Shown piece by piece: positions 36,586 to 46,208 of a stretch of DNA of 64,000 nt; position 1 is the stretch's first letter, and the number at the start of each line of letters is the position of its first letter. Under the pieces are notes generated by a model. The model saw nothing but the letters and a program-made list of their open reading frames with translations. It did not search any database and was not told the origin of the DNA. Both the position numbers and the translations under genes were made by a program. The stretch covers positions 1,565,058 to 1,629,057 of the forward strand of contig OX638318.1 in NCBI GenBank assembly GCA_951812585.1, written 5' to 3'. This DNA comes from Rhodothermales bacterium. Lineage in GTDB: Bacteria; Bacteroidota; Rhodothermia; Rhodothermales; Bin80.

Positions 36586-38691
36586 ATGACTCCGATTGCT
36601 TTTGGAACCGGCTGGTGGCTGCTGATTCCTGCAGCGGCGCTGGCGGCTGGTGCTGCTTTTTTCGCGTACAGGTTCAGCGCGTTCAAGCCGCCTGCGCCAT
36701 GGCGCGGCGTGCTCCCAGCGCTGCGCTTTGCATCACTGTTTTTGTGCCTTGTGCTCCTTTTGCAACCGGTGTGGCGCCATACGGCCAAACCCACCACGCC
36801 GCCCATCTTGGCCGTACTGCTGGACGAAAGCCTCAGTCTGGCGAGCCACGATTCTCTTCTGATGTCAAGCGCGCATGCGCTTTCGGCACTGGAGGCTGAT
36901 GTGCGACTGTTCGGATTTTCAAGTACTACGCGCGCGTTGCCTTCTGCAGACTCCTTGCAAATTGCAGGGGTACGCACGGATATTGCCGGCGCCTTAGCCG
37001 GAGTCGACGCAGTGCTTACCAATGATCACCTGCGCGCCGTGCTGCTTTTTTCTGATGGACGGTACAACACAGGGCGCAATCCGCTCCATGTAGCCGCACA
37101 GTACCCGGTACCCATCCATACCGTTGCCGTTGGCGATACGCTGGAACAACGGGATGTTCAGATCCGCCGCACTGTAGCCAACGAGATCGGCTATGTGGAT
37201 ACGGTGATCCCTGTGGAAATCTCTGTGATGGGCCAAGGCTATGAGAATCAGCAGATCGTCGTGTCGCTTGCACAAGGCAGCACTATGGTCAGCACCGTGC
37301 GGACCACTGTGCCTGCGGATGGTGTGGTGCGGTCCGTACGCATGGAATTCGCTCCAGAGACTGCGGGCCTGCAGCAGCTGACAGCCAGCATCACCCACCT
37401 GGACGGCGAGGCAACACATGCAAACAACACGCGGGTCATTACCCTGAACATCCTGGACAACCGGCAGCGTATCCTGCTGGTCGCAGGAGCGCCCCACCCG
37501 GACCTGGCAGCGCTGCGTGCCCTGCTCGGCAGCGACGAGGCCCGTGAGGTCGTGACGTTGATCCAGAAAGACGCGCAGTCCTTCTATGAGAACACGGTGC
37601 CGGATTCTCTTGCGGCCTATGACCTTATTGTTCTGGTCGGCTATCCAGGACACGACGCAAGTCCTGCTCTCACGCAACAGGTGTCTGCATCGGGCGCACG
37701 CTTGTTCTTTGTGCTCACGGAGCAGACGGATCTCGCCGTCGTGCGTGCCAGGCTGGCTGAATCCTTGCCGGTGGTGCCCGCCCCGGGCAGCCCGCTGCTT
37801 GGCGAAGCGGCCTTCGAGGTTACGCCCATGGGATGGCAACATGCTGCGTTTCAGAGCCTGCCGGCGGCCTCTCCTTTGCAGTTGCCGCCGCTACGCTTCA
37901 GCGCGATGCACTGGCAGTTGAGCCCAGATGCGCGCGTTCTCGCCCAAGCCAATGTTGGGGGTGTGAGCAATATGGGGCCGCTGCTTGTGGTGCGCACGCG
38001 CGACGGGGTTCGTACTGCGGCCTTGCTCGGTGCAGGCACCTGGCGGTGGCAAAACCTGCCGGAAGATCTGGCTGATGGCGATGGCTGGTGGCCAACGCTG
38101 CTTGATAATCTGGTGCAGTGGCTTCTGGCACCGGAGGATGATCGACGCGTTCGCGTGGAACCGGTCTGGGCAGCGTTTGCGGGCGGCGAGGAGGTGCAGT
38201 TTGCGGGGCAGGTCTACAACGAGAGTCTGCGCGGCGTAGAAGGGGCCACCGTAGCCCTGCGGGTGGCCGCTCCAGATGGCACCCAGTTCCCGTACACCAT
38301 GAGCGACCTCGGCAATGGCCGCTACGCCGCGGACATCGGTACGCTGCCGGAAGGCTCCTACATGTACGAAGCCCGCGCAACGCGCGGTGATGTGCTCATG
38401 GGAAGCGATGCGGGTGCCTTCACCGTCGGTGCGCTGGTCCTGGAATACACGGATATGCGTGCCGACGCCCCATTACTCCGGCAGATCGCCAACCGCTCCG
38501 GCGGTCAGTTTCTGCCGGCGGATGATGTCGGCGCACTGGCAGCGGTGCTCCGTGCCGATAGCGCTTTCGCGCCAAGAATCACAGCTGAGACCCGTGAGCG
38601 CGCCCTTTGGCAGTGGCCGCTCCTGTTGGCGGCCATTCTCACACTGCTCACAACGGAATGGGTGCTCCGCAAGCGCATTGGCCTTGCCTGA
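36586..38691 (+). CDS. Membrane-anchored von Willebrand factor A-like protein
   Basis: The 701-residue product begins with two membrane helices (about 9-28 and 42-60). A VWA-like domain follows from 70 to 230, with a metal-site-like DESLS (DxSxS) at 80-84 and LLFSDGRYNTG. Next come an Ig-like segment, a class-I amidotransferase-like region (YDLIVLVGYPG at about 345-355), and a second beta-rich domain at 530-620. A third membrane helix lies near the C-terminus (about 668-690). BatA-like and DUF4159-type proteins with this topology occur in Bacteroidota; their role is unclear. No neighbouring MoxR ATPase or DUF58 gene, the usual partners, is seen here. Confidence 0.75.
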   Translation: MTPIAFGTGWWLLIPAAALAAGAAFFAYRFSAFKPPAPWRGVLPALRFASLFLCLVLLLQPVWRHTAKPTTPPILAVLLDESLSLASHDSLLMSSAHALSALEADVRLFGFSSTTRALPSADSLQIAGVRTDIAGALAGVDAVLTNDHLRAVLLFSDGRYNTGRNPLHVAAQYPVPIHTVAVGDTLEQRDVQIRRTVANEIGYVDTVIPVEISVMGQGYENQQIVVSLAQGSTMVSTVRTTVPADGVVRSVRMEFAPETAGLQQLTASITHLDGEATHANNTRVITLNILDNRQRILLVAGAPHPDLAALRALLGSDEAREVVTLIQKDAQSFYENTVPDSLAAYDLIVLVGYPGHDASPALTQQVSASGARLFFVLTEQTDLAVVRARLAESLPVVPAPGSPLLGEAAFEVTPMGWQHAAFQSLPAASPLQLPPLRFSAMHWQLSPDARVLAQANVGGVSNMGPLLVVRTRDGVRTAALLGAGTWRWQNLPEDLADGDGWWPTLLDNLVQWLLAPEDDRRVRVEPVWAAFAGGEEVQFAGQVYNESLRGVEGATVALRVAAPDGTQFPYTMSDLGNGRYAADIGTLPEGSYMYEARATRGDVLMGSDAGAFTVGALVLEYTDMRADAPLLRQIANRSGGQFLPADDVGALAAVLRADSAFAPRITAETRERALWQWPLLLAAILTLLTTEWVLRKRIGLA

Positions 38692-38797
38692 TCCCGTGCG
38701 CCAAGCACGGCCAGACATCCTGTTCCGCGCATTCCAGGACGCTATGCCAAGGCGGTGCGCGGCCTGGGTGTCCAGCTTGACGGTGGATATAATCCCC

Positions 38798-38826
38798 TTT
38801 GCGAACTCCTCTCTCAACTAGGTTTG
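38798..38826 (+). promoter_or_regulatory. Candidate Bacteroidota-type promoter for the TonB/DUF4249 pair
   Basis: TTTG at 38798-38801, a 17-base spacer and an exact TAnnTTTG box, TAGGTTTG at 38819-38826, match the TTG(N17-23)TAnnTTTG pattern of Bacteroidota. It lies 100 bases before the receptor start. Confidence 0.5.
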
Positions 38827-38926
38827 AATCAATGCCCCGTTGCATCTGTTCATCGGTGTCGCCGGTGACCGGCGTACTGCTTCATCACCGAATTTCTCGC
38901 TAGTCACCTATACGGATAGGGAAGGG

Positions 38927-41308
38927 ATGCAGAAGAACTGGAGTAGCTCCAATGTCAGGGCAGAACGACTACTGTTGGGATTGCACGCGTGGATTCTACT
39001 CAGTTGTCTCCAGACCGGCATTGCTGTTGGCCAGGTGCAAGGTGTTCAAGGGTATGTGATCAGCGGCATCACGGGCGAGGCACTCATAGGCTCACACGTA
39101 TATGAATTGCGCACAAGAACGGGTGTCATCACCAATCAGTATGGCTTCTTCAGGCTGTCCGCTGCGTCGGATACGTTCACTGTGCAGATAAGCCATGTCG
39201 GGTTTGAGAGGTTGGTGCTCACTCTTGTTCCAACCGACAGCATTAAAACCTTTGAATTAACGCCGTTTGCGACCCAGTTGGATTCAATTGTCGTAATGGC
39301 TGAGGGTGAACGATTCGAAATAGAAGACAGACTACTCACGAACAAGACTACGATCTCGCCAGCGGACGTTACAACTCTGTCTGCGCTGCTAGGAGAAGCA
39401 GATATTCTGAAAGTGTTTCAACTGAAGCCCGGGGTGTCCTTCGGAACGGAAGGAACCGCAGGCTTGCATGTGCGCGGGGGTAGCCCGGATCAGAATCTGA
39501 TAATCATGGATGGGGCACCGATCTACAACTGGAGCCATGTATTCGGATTCGTCTCAAGCTTCAATCACGACGCCCTGAATGAAGCGGAGCTTTACAAAGG
39601 CGGGTTTCCTGCGAGGTATGGTGGGCGCCTGTCGTCGGTTGTCAATCTGACCATGCGCGAAGGCAACAGGCGTGCCTTCGCAGGACGCGGTACAATAGGA
39701 CTACTGGCTTCACGTGTGACTATCGAGGGACCCATTCGAAAAAACGAAAGCTCATTTATCGTGTCCGCCAGGCGTACCTACCTCGATTTATTGACGCGAC
39801 CGCTCTTTTGGCTCGGTGAGACCGATTACTTGATCGGCTACAATTTTGGAGACATTAACGCCAAGGCCAATGTCATTTTTTCGGAACGCGACCATGCGTT
39901 TGCCAGCCTATACGCAAGCCGCGACAGCTACTATTTGCGGGACGGAAAGAAGGATGACCAACTGCGCAACGGCGTTGGTTGGGGGAATCTGGTCGGAACT
40001 CTGCGTTGGAATCGCGTGCTGAAGCAGACGATGTTTCTGAACGTGGTACTTCTGCACAGCCGCTATGAATACTCCGCACTTGACAGGTACACGGTAAGTG
40101 AACTCAACTCTGGAAGCGGGACCGTAGAACTGTATGAGACGAGGTTTCGATCGGGAATTTCAGATTGGACCGCGAAAGCTGATTTGGAGTACGCTCCATT
40201 GGTGACGCACAAATTGCGTTTTGGCGCCTCTGTAAGCCGTAAAGGATACACGCCTGGAGTGCAGCGTGTAATAGAAGAAGCCGGCGCTAGGATGGTCGTG
40301 GACACTTTGGTAGAGACCAACAGAAAACACGCTGCAACCGAATGGCATGCTTACGCGGAAGACACAGGCGATTTCCTTGAGCGCGTGAAAGTCAACGGCG
40401 GGATTCACATGTCAGGATTCCACGCCCACGGGAAACGTTACGCTTCCTTCGAACCACGCATTTCGGCACTCGTCTGGATAGCATCAGCCTGGGCTGCGAC
40501 GGCGTCGTATGCACGCGCGTACCAGTACGTTCACTTGCTGACAAATAACGGCGTTGGACCGCCAACTGATCTCTGGGTACCTAGCACTAGGCGTGTCGCT
40601 CCGCAGCGAGCGTGGCAACTGAACGCTGGTGTATCAAGGCAAGGTGCGCAGGATGCGATTGGCGCAAGTATGACGGGGTACTACAAGTCCATGAAGGGCG
40701 TAATTGAATACTTGGAGGGGAGCAGTCTCGCTGGACTCAATCGGGATTGGGAAGGTCAGATTGCTGCTGGACGCGGATGGTCTTACGGTATCGAGGCACT
40801 GATCGAAAAGAAGGAAGGCAAGACACGCGGATGGATCGGCTACACGCTGTCTTGGACCAATCGGCGCGTCCCAGACATCAATCAAGGGCGACGCTTTCCT
40901 TACAGGTACGACCGCAGGCATGACATTTCAGTTGCACTCATGCGCAGGCTGGGCCGCCATACGCTGTCCGCGACATGGGTGTTTGCGACCGGGAACGCAG
41001 TGACGATACCCGTGGCGCAATACGTAGAGAATGGCACGCTGGTCAGCGTATTTCAGGGGCGAAATCAACAGCGTCTGCCCGCATACCACCGGCTTGATCT
41101 GAGCATGCACTTGCCCAAACGAAAAGGCAAAGCGAAGCTGACGTTCAGCGTGTACAACCTGTATAATCGTCGCAATGCCTTCTACACGTATGTCCGGGAT
41201 ACTGCCGCGTTTGAATCCTTTAGAGGCTACTTCGACGAGAGTCGAAGCTTTAGAAAGGTGAGCGTGTTTCCCGTGATACCGTCGATCAGCTACAGCTTTA
41301 CCTTTTAG
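38927..41308 (+). CDS. TonB-dependent receptor partner of DUF4249
   Basis: I chose the ATG at 38927, just after GGGAAGGG, giving 793 residues; the upstream frame starts with TTG and no signal. The N-terminus has a hydrophobic export segment (LLLGLHAWILLSCLQTGIAVGQ). A CarboxypepD_reg-like domain (VQGYVISGITGEALIGSHV) and a plug domain (HVRGGSPDQNLIIMDGAPIYN) follow, then a barrel ending SYSFTF. The next gene, a DUF4249 lipoprotein, begins at most 9 bases later. This pair occurs in many Bacteroidota and is presumed to be a surface uptake complex of unknown substrate. Codon usage here looks more AT-rich than in surrounding genes, which may mean transfer. Confidence 0.88.
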   Translation: MQKNWSSSNVRAERLLLGLHAWILLSCLQTGIAVGQVQGVQGYVISGITGEALIGSHVYELRTRTGVITNQYGFFRLSAASDTFTVQISHVGFERLVLTLVPTDSIKTFELTPFATQLDSIVVMAEGERFEIEDRLLTNKTTISPADVTTLSALLGEADILKVFQLKPGVSFGTEGTAGLHVRGGSPDQNLIIMDGAPIYNWSHVFGFVSSFNHDALNEAELYKGGFPARYGGRLSSVVNLTMREGNRRAFAGRGTIGLLASRVTIEGPIRKNESSFIVSARRTYLDLLTRPLFWLGETDYLIGYNFGDINAKANVIFSERDHAFASLYASRDSYYLRDGKKDDQLRNGVGWGNLVGTLRWNRVLKQTMFLNVVLLHSRYEYSALDRYTVSELNSGSGTVELYETRFRSGISDWTAKADLEYAPLVTHKLRFGASVSRKGYTPGVQRVIEEAGARMVVDTLVETNRKHAATEWHAYAEDTGDFLERVKVNGGIHMSGFHAHGKRYASFEPRISALVWIASAWAATASYARAYQYVHLLTNNGVGPPTDLWVPSTRRVAPQRAWQLNAGVSRQGAQDAIGASMTGYYKSMKGVIEYLEGSSLAGLNRDWEGQIAAGRGWSYGIEALIEKKEGKTRGWIGYTLSWTNRRVPDINQGRRFPYRYDRRHDISVALMRRLGRHTLSATWVFATGNAVTIPVAQYVENGTLVSVFQGRNQQRLPAYHRLDLSMHLPKRKGKAKLTFSVYNLYNRRNAFYTYVRDTAAFESFRGYFDESRSFRKVSVFPVIPSISYSFTF

Positions 41309-41317
41309 GTGGACCCA

Positions 41318-42568
41318 ATGTACGTTGCTGTCAGAGGGCTCATCCTATTCCTGGTCTGCCTCACACTTGGTTGTGAGGGCGCGATAGAATTTCCGGGTGA
41401 TCCGTTTAGGCCGGAATTGGTCGTGACGAGCGAATTTTCAGCGCATTCGTCCTGGCACGCAATCGTGCAGCGCACAGTAGGCTTTGACGAAGTTGTTTCG
41501 TTACCGGCAGTAGTGGAACACGCAACCATAACAGTAGCGGGTAATGACGGATCGCTGGTTGAGCTGAAGCACAAGGGAGGCGGGTTTTACCAGTCCAATT
41601 GTTGCCGGCCCGAGACAGGGATCACGTATCAACTGGTAGTTGAGGCCGACGGCTTTGCGCAGGCAACCGCGATTGATGCACTGCCAGCACCCTTAGGCAT
41701 AGACGCGGTACGCAGGACAAGTGTCACCAGGGAAGGACAACCGGTTGCCCGGCTGGAAGTTGATATCAATGATGACGGCGGCGTGCGCAATTATTACGAG
41801 CTGTCCATAGTGTTCGACCCACGCTGGTACCACGTTCGTTTCACTGTACTAAATGCTGAAGTGAAGGATCAACTGCGTGATTACGGTGCGGGCGATTTCA
41901 TAGAGCCGGATTTGTCCATCATTTATGTTCACCGCGCGCTTCTTCATGATGAAGCATTTGATGGGAGGGCGTTAACCCTCATTCTGGAAACAGATCCATC
42001 TGTTCCCGTTGAGCAGATTGGTGGACCTCTTTCCGTTAAAATGCGCACCGTAAGCGAGGCGTATTATCAGTATTGGCGCACTCAATTGTTGCAGGAGAAT
42101 TCGAGTATGGACCCGTTCGCGGAGCCGGTTACGATAAGATCAAACGTGACGGGTGGGCACGGCGTATTCGCGGGATATGCTCCAGAAACCTATGGCGAGT
42201 TGACAGATGCCGTGATGCATGAACGGATTTCGGGGTCCTACGTAATCAGCGACTTCGTAGTAAGCCAGAACGGAAGAGGGCAAGATTACATTGCGCTGGG
42301 AGGCTCGGGAGAATTGAATGTGCTCAATGACAACACCGTACTCGGAGGATTACAAATACCGATTGACGAAGGCGAGCCCAGGTCTGCATCCCTGGATGGG
42401 GGATTTGTGCTACGGGGCACGACAATTCGTTTGTTTCACAGTGCGAAGACAGTGATCCGGGACATGAAATTCGAATTTAGGCCAGACACCGGTTCGTTGG
42501 AGGGTTTTCTTACTATAGATAGAAATCAGGGGGTTCACGTTAGATTTGAACGGAAGGATGCCGGATAG
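41318..42568 (+). CDS. DUF4249 family lipoprotein
   Basis: The ATG at 41318, five bases after AGGTGG, gives 416 residues; a GTG at 41309 is also possible. The signal MYVAVRGLILFLVCLTLGC ends in a lipobox Cys19. The mature protein has two Ig-like halves and the conserved DUF4249 tract AYYQYWRTQLLQ followed by FAEPVTIRSNVTGGHGVFAGY. It is presumably an outer-membrane surface protein that works with the TonB receptor upstream, as SusD does with SusC (inference). The sequence after its stop is insertion-sequence debris. Confidence 0.88.
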   Translation: MYVAVRGLILFLVCLTLGCEGAIEFPGDPFRPELVVTSEFSAHSSWHAIVQRTVGFDEVVSLPAVVEHATITVAGNDGSLVELKHKGGGFYQSNCCRPETGITYQLVVEADGFAQATAIDALPAPLGIDAVRRTSVTREGQPVARLEVDINDDGGVRNYYELSIVFDPRWYHVRFTVLNAEVKDQLRDYGAGDFIEPDLSIIYVHRALLHDEAFDGRALTLILETDPSVPVEQIGGPLSVKMRTVSEAYYQYWRTQLLQENSSMDPFAEPVTIRSNVTGGHGVFAGYAPETYGELTDAVMHERISGSYVISDFVVSQNGRGQDYIALGGSGELNVLNDNTVLGGLQIPIDEGEPRSASLDGGFVLRGTTIRLFHSAKTVIRDMKFEFRPDTGSLEGFLTIDRNQGVHVRFERKDAG

Positions 42569-43018
42569 GTAGTGGCTGCCCGTAAAGTGTCTGATTGGCT
42601 TTCGGAGCTGTAGCTTGGGGCCATAGGTGGTGGAATTGGCGATTTGGATGCAAGACTGGGGCTTTTGCGGCCTTTTGAAGCTCTCTGTCTGGGCAGTGGC
42701 CGCTGCGCTTGTGCTGCATCGTTGTTGCGAATGTTGGGTCGATTCTCGAACTACGCCCGTTATCGGCGTAATTAGTGCTTGCCCGAAAAATGCCTGATCA
42801 GCTCTGTAGACCAGCAGTTGTGGGCGCATAGGGCGGATATATGGGTGCAAGCGGCGAAAGATCGGGCATTTGGGGGTGTGGAGCGGCTGCTTTCGGGGCC
42901 GTTTCCCCCCAACGGCGGCCTACGTTGTTTTAGCGAATGCTGCACCGTTTTCTGATCTTGGGCTTGTTATTGATGGGATTCGTACGCTTCTGCCCCAACA
43001 TTCGCCCGTTGTACTGCT
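42569..43018. other. Non-coding debris, probably the left flank of a degraded insertion sequence
   Basis: No gene is supported in these 450 bases. Two diverged copies of a 24-base motif occur at 42577-42600 and 42780-42803 (19 of 24 positions match, TGCCCG.AAA.TG.CTGAT). A further partly inverted match, GATCGGGCATTT, lies near 42860. They may be remnants of IS terminal sequences for the transposase that follows. Confidence 0.4.
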
Positions 43019-43912
43019 ATGCGCGCGATCTTCGAGCCACCGTTTGCGCTTGGGCATACGCCCATTAGAGAGATCACGTTGGATCCTCGGTCCAGAGACG
43101 ATATTCCGGCCGTTCTCCGTGGACTGCAGGACCGCTTCACGCACCGCAGCACGCGCGGGCGGTGTTCGCGATCCTGCGGGAGCACTTGGGCACGAAGGTC
43201 AATCTGCGGCGTGGTCGCCCGGGCCTGCGTCTATGGCGGATCTTCGTGCTGGGCACCTTGCAGAAGGCGCTCGCCTGCGATTTCGACCGCCTGGTGGAAT
43301 GGGCGAACTATCACACGGCGTTGCGCCGGCTGTTTGGGGCATGCAGACTTTGGAGACAAGCATCCCTATCGTCTGCAGACCGTTATTGACCATGTGCGTC
43401 TGCTTACGGAGGCGGCGCTGCAGAAGATCAATGCGGTAGTGGCCCGTGGGCATCAGCTGCTGAAGCACATACGGATCCGCTTCGCTGCCGGGCCGATTCA
43501 GCGGTGGCAAAGACCTCTGTGCACTGGCCTACGGATGTCCGCTTGCTGTGGGATGCGCTGCGCTGCCTGATCCGGCATCGGGCACGTCTGTGCCAGCAGC
43601 ATGCGATCGCGGGCTGGCGCAAGGCACGTTTCTGGATCAAGCAGGTCAAGCGCGCCTTCGATCGCATACGTACGGCCCGTCAGTGGCGTAACAAGGAGAA
43701 AGTGGCGATCTACCTTGCGCGCAGTCGCGAAATAGGTGCAGAAGGCCATGGCTACACACGCGCTGCTGCGGCAAAAGGGCGTTGAAGATGCAGAGGTGTC
43801 GTGGTACGTGCGGACGGGAGACAAGCGGATCGATCAGGTAGCGCGCCGTTGGATCCAGGGCGAGCAGATTCTGCACGGCGAGAAGCTCTTCTGTGTGCAT
43901 GAGTCCCACACG
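43019..43912 (+). pseudogene. ISNCY family transposase, multiply frameshifted and truncated
   Basis: The segments together read as an ISNCY-type transposase. They are LGHTPIREITLDPRSRDDIP (frame of 43019), HLGTKVNLRRGRPGLRLW (frame of 43162), RLQTVIDHVRLLTEAAL (frame of 43019 again), KTSVHWPTDVRLLWDALR (frame of 43504) and YVRTGDKRIDQVARR (frame of 43736). At least four frame changes are needed, near 43130, 43340, 43478 and 43735. The usual C-terminal catalytic part after EKLFCVHESHT is missing, replaced by unrelated sequence. The element is dead. Confidence 0.75.
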
Positions 43913-44254
43913 CATTGCCATGCATCACGTCCTACGTTTAACGGAGCGCTACCGAGCCTCACTGATTTTGTGCCGTTTCGGCGCAGTTTTTCTGCGGATC
44001 AGGTCGTGGTGACAGGAGCGCTTCGCCGGGTCGGAGACTTAGGGCTGTTGTTTGAGGTGCGCGTCCAGGAGGACGACCTTATCCAGGACGTACTTGTGGA
44101 AGCCAAGCCTGCCCGCGCCGCGCATGCGGACGTGATCGTCAGCGTATCTACCTTTGGGCAGCCGCTGGCCACTCGCGGGACGCGAGGGGCTGTCATGGCC
44201 ATCGAGCAGTGGCTCACCGGTAGTGGCATGCAGACGGCCGAGACCTATTACTAA
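43913..44254 (+). pseudogene. Unidentified coding fragment fused to the transposase remnant
   Basis: About 113 codons continue in frame from the transposase tail to a TAA at 44252-44254. Composition and alternating hydrophobic strands (VVVTGALRRVGDLGLLFEV, DVLVEAKPARAAHADVIV) look protein-like, but I do not recognise the family. It is probably the 3' end of a gene cut by an insertion or deletion, not a natural part of the transposase. Confidence 0.4.
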
Positions 44255-44448
44255 GAGCCCATGCCGCAGAGAATGCCGGTGATTTCTGTTTTCCTGCGGG
44301 ACCCGCTATGCAACGAATTTGCTACGCCATGCAGGGTACTAGCCCCACAAAACGTCTCATTGCGGGCACGATAAAGTGGGAGTCTCCTTTCTAGTTGGCA
44401 TCGGTTTGTCACTAGTGAAAACAACTGGAAACACTGCGCTTTGCCGGC

Positions 44449-45174
44449 ATGGCAAGTGCGCTACGCGAACAGTTGGCGCAGCCTGGCGAGGCGACGTCGC
44501 CTCGCCATATTGACCAACTCGACTTCATGGAGCGACTCGGCTTTCTGGTCGACCGCGAGGAGGTCGTGCGCCACAATGTGCGCCTGAAGTCACGGCTGCG
44601 ACAGACGGCCTGTATGGAGGATTTGGACTATCGCACCGGGCGCTGCCTCGACCGGCGACTCATGCTGGCCCTGGCCCGTTGCGACTGGGTCCGACGTCAC
44701 CAGAACGTCGTCATTACCGGCCCTACCGGCGTCGGCAAAAGCTACGTGGCGTGCGCACTCGCCCACAAGGCTTGCCTCGAAGGCTTCTCGGTCCGCTACT
44801 ACAGGCTGCCACGCCTGCTCGAAGACCTGGCCATTGCACACGGCGACGGTCGCTATCTGAAATTGCCCCAACAGATGGCTCGCGTCCATGTCCTTGTACT
44901 GGACGATTGGGGGCTGACGCAACTGACGACATCCCAACAGCAACGCCTGCTCGAGTTGTTGGATGACCGACACCGACGCAGTTCGACCGTGGCCACAAGC
45001 CAGTTGCCGGTGGGACACTGGCACGAGGCAATGGACAACCCGAGACTGGCTGATGCCATCCTCGACAGGCTTACACACAACGCGCACAGGATTGAACTCA
45101 CCGGCGATTCAATGCGGAAAAGTATGTCAGAATTGCAGTCCCACTCGCATCAAATCGACCACTCGTCTCGTTAA
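44449..45174 (+). CDS. istB: IS21-type helper ATPase IstB
   Basis: The 241-residue product is IstB-like. It has an N-terminal helical region ending FMERLGFLVDRE, the P-loop GPTGVGKS at 91-98, and Walker B VLVLDDWG at about 150-157. The DnaA/DnaC-like C-terminal tail includes DAILDRLTHNAHRIEL. IstB assists the IstA transposase of IS21 elements. No istA is present upstream; only 200 bases of unrelated sequence and the ISNCY remnant precede it. The true start may be a few codons upstream (CTG at 44425), since family-like residues continue before the ATG. The gene is intact but orphaned. Confidence 0.88.
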   Translation: MASALREQLAQPGEATSPRHIDQLDFMERLGFLVDREEVVRHNVRLKSRLRQTACMEDLDYRTGRCLDRRLMLALARCDWVRRHQNVVITGPTGVGKSYVACALAHKACLEGFSVRYYRLPRLLEDLAIAHGDGRYLKLPQQMARVHVLVLDDWGLTQLTTSQQQRLLELLDDRHRRSSTVATSQLPVGHWHEAMDNPRLADAILDRLTHNAHRIELTGDSMRKSMSELQSHSHQIDHSSR

Positions 45175-45200
45175 CCGAATCCAGCCGCGCTATGACACTT

Positions 45201-45241
45201 AAAGTGGTTGACTTCAAAAAAAAACAAAGTGGTCGAGTTCA
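45201..45241. repeat. IS21-type right-end repeats
   Basis: Two near-identical 16-base repeats, AAAGTGGTTGACTTCA (45201-45216) and AAAGTGGTCGAGTTCA (45226-45241), lie just after istB and are followed by CTGGAATATGCA. IS21 ends typically carry multiple such repeats and end in TGCA, so this marks the right end of the element. Confidence 0.65.
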
Positions 45242-45254
45242 CTGGAATATGCAC

Positions 45255-45781
45255 AGGCGACATGCAGCGAAATCTCGTGGCATCTGGATTCAGCGAGGAT
45301 TCGCCTACCTGACTGCTTGCACAGACTGGCTAAGTCGGCGGCGGGGGGTTGAATTACATGCGGACGACACCAGACAGACGTTGCTGCCAAAGGGCACGTA
45401 CAGTCTGGATCCACAGGACCCTCTGGTGTATCGTACCGGCATACGAACACTGTTGGGTCGTCTGCCACAGATAAAGTGGATGCAATTGCGGCGACTTCCA
45501 CTCGATGGTCTCGGATAGTGATCTACCAACCGAATTGGAATAACGGTCGATCTGGATTTTATTGGCCGCAACATTCGACTCGTGTGCGAGAGGCCCTGTG
45601 TAGTCGCTGTAGTAATGCATCGCGCATCAAGCCCTATTCGATCAGAGCAGGGGTCGAGGTCACGCAGTGCTTGAAACGGAGCTCGGGTGCTCTGTAGAAC
45701 ACAATGGCATAGTCGGTGTTTGACGCTGCAGCAGCAGTGTGTATCACTTGGTCAGTATCACATACCCGGTGGTGAGACACC
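45255..45781. other. Unassigned sequence right of the IS21 end
   Basis: I see no supported gene in these 527 bases. Short frames on both strands have no recognisable domain or ribosome binding site. The stretch is probably decayed DNA displaced by insertion events. Confidence 0.4.
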
Positions 45782-46165
45782 ATGTTTTCCGACTACGAGC
45801 GTCAGCAAAACCTTCCCGAAGCGGAGGTCATGCGACGCGCATACAAGCGGGTACTCTCGCGACGGCGCTCGTCGCGTTCATCCGGCATAGTGTTGATTGC
45901 ACTGCTGGCGATTTGGATTCTCTTTTCCGCAGCCACATTCGATCAGTGGTGGGGGTGGGCATTGGACCTTTTGATTTTCACGGGATGGCTCATCCTGATG
46001 TCGAGTACAATTGTTTTGTGGTTTCGTCCCGACCTTCCATTCCGCCGCGCGGTATCTAGCGTTGTGCCCGAACTAACACCTAAAGGGCAGAAGATACACG
46101 ACCGGATTTGCGGTGCGCTTCGCTCACCAGTCAAGGACGCGCTGCTCGCCGAAATCAACAAGTAG
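45782..46165 (+). CDS. Small two-helix membrane protein, unknown
   Basis: The 127-residue product has a basic N-terminus with an Arg/Ser stretch (SRRRSSRSSG), then two closely spaced membrane helices at about 36-52 (IVLIALLAIWILFSAAT) and 58-80 (WALDLLIFTGWLILMSSTIVLW). It ends in a soluble charged tail. I do not recognise a family. GTGAGACACC precedes the ATG. It sits among IS debris, so it may be a passenger or a remnant. Confidence 0.5.
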   Translation: MFSDYERQQNLPEAEVMRRAYKRVLSRRRSSRSSGIVLIALLAIWILFSAATFDQWWGWALDLLIFTGWLILMSSTIVLWFRPDLPFRRAVSSVVPELTPKGQKIHDRICGALRSPVKDALLAEINK

Positions 46166-46208
46166 CCCCGCAGATTCTTTCACGGGCCCGCGGTTGCCCG
46201 TGCCACCA

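Noticed and set aside
45192-45518. A 108-codon open frame after istB
   Set aside because: It starts within the IS21 end repeats and has no resemblance to any family.
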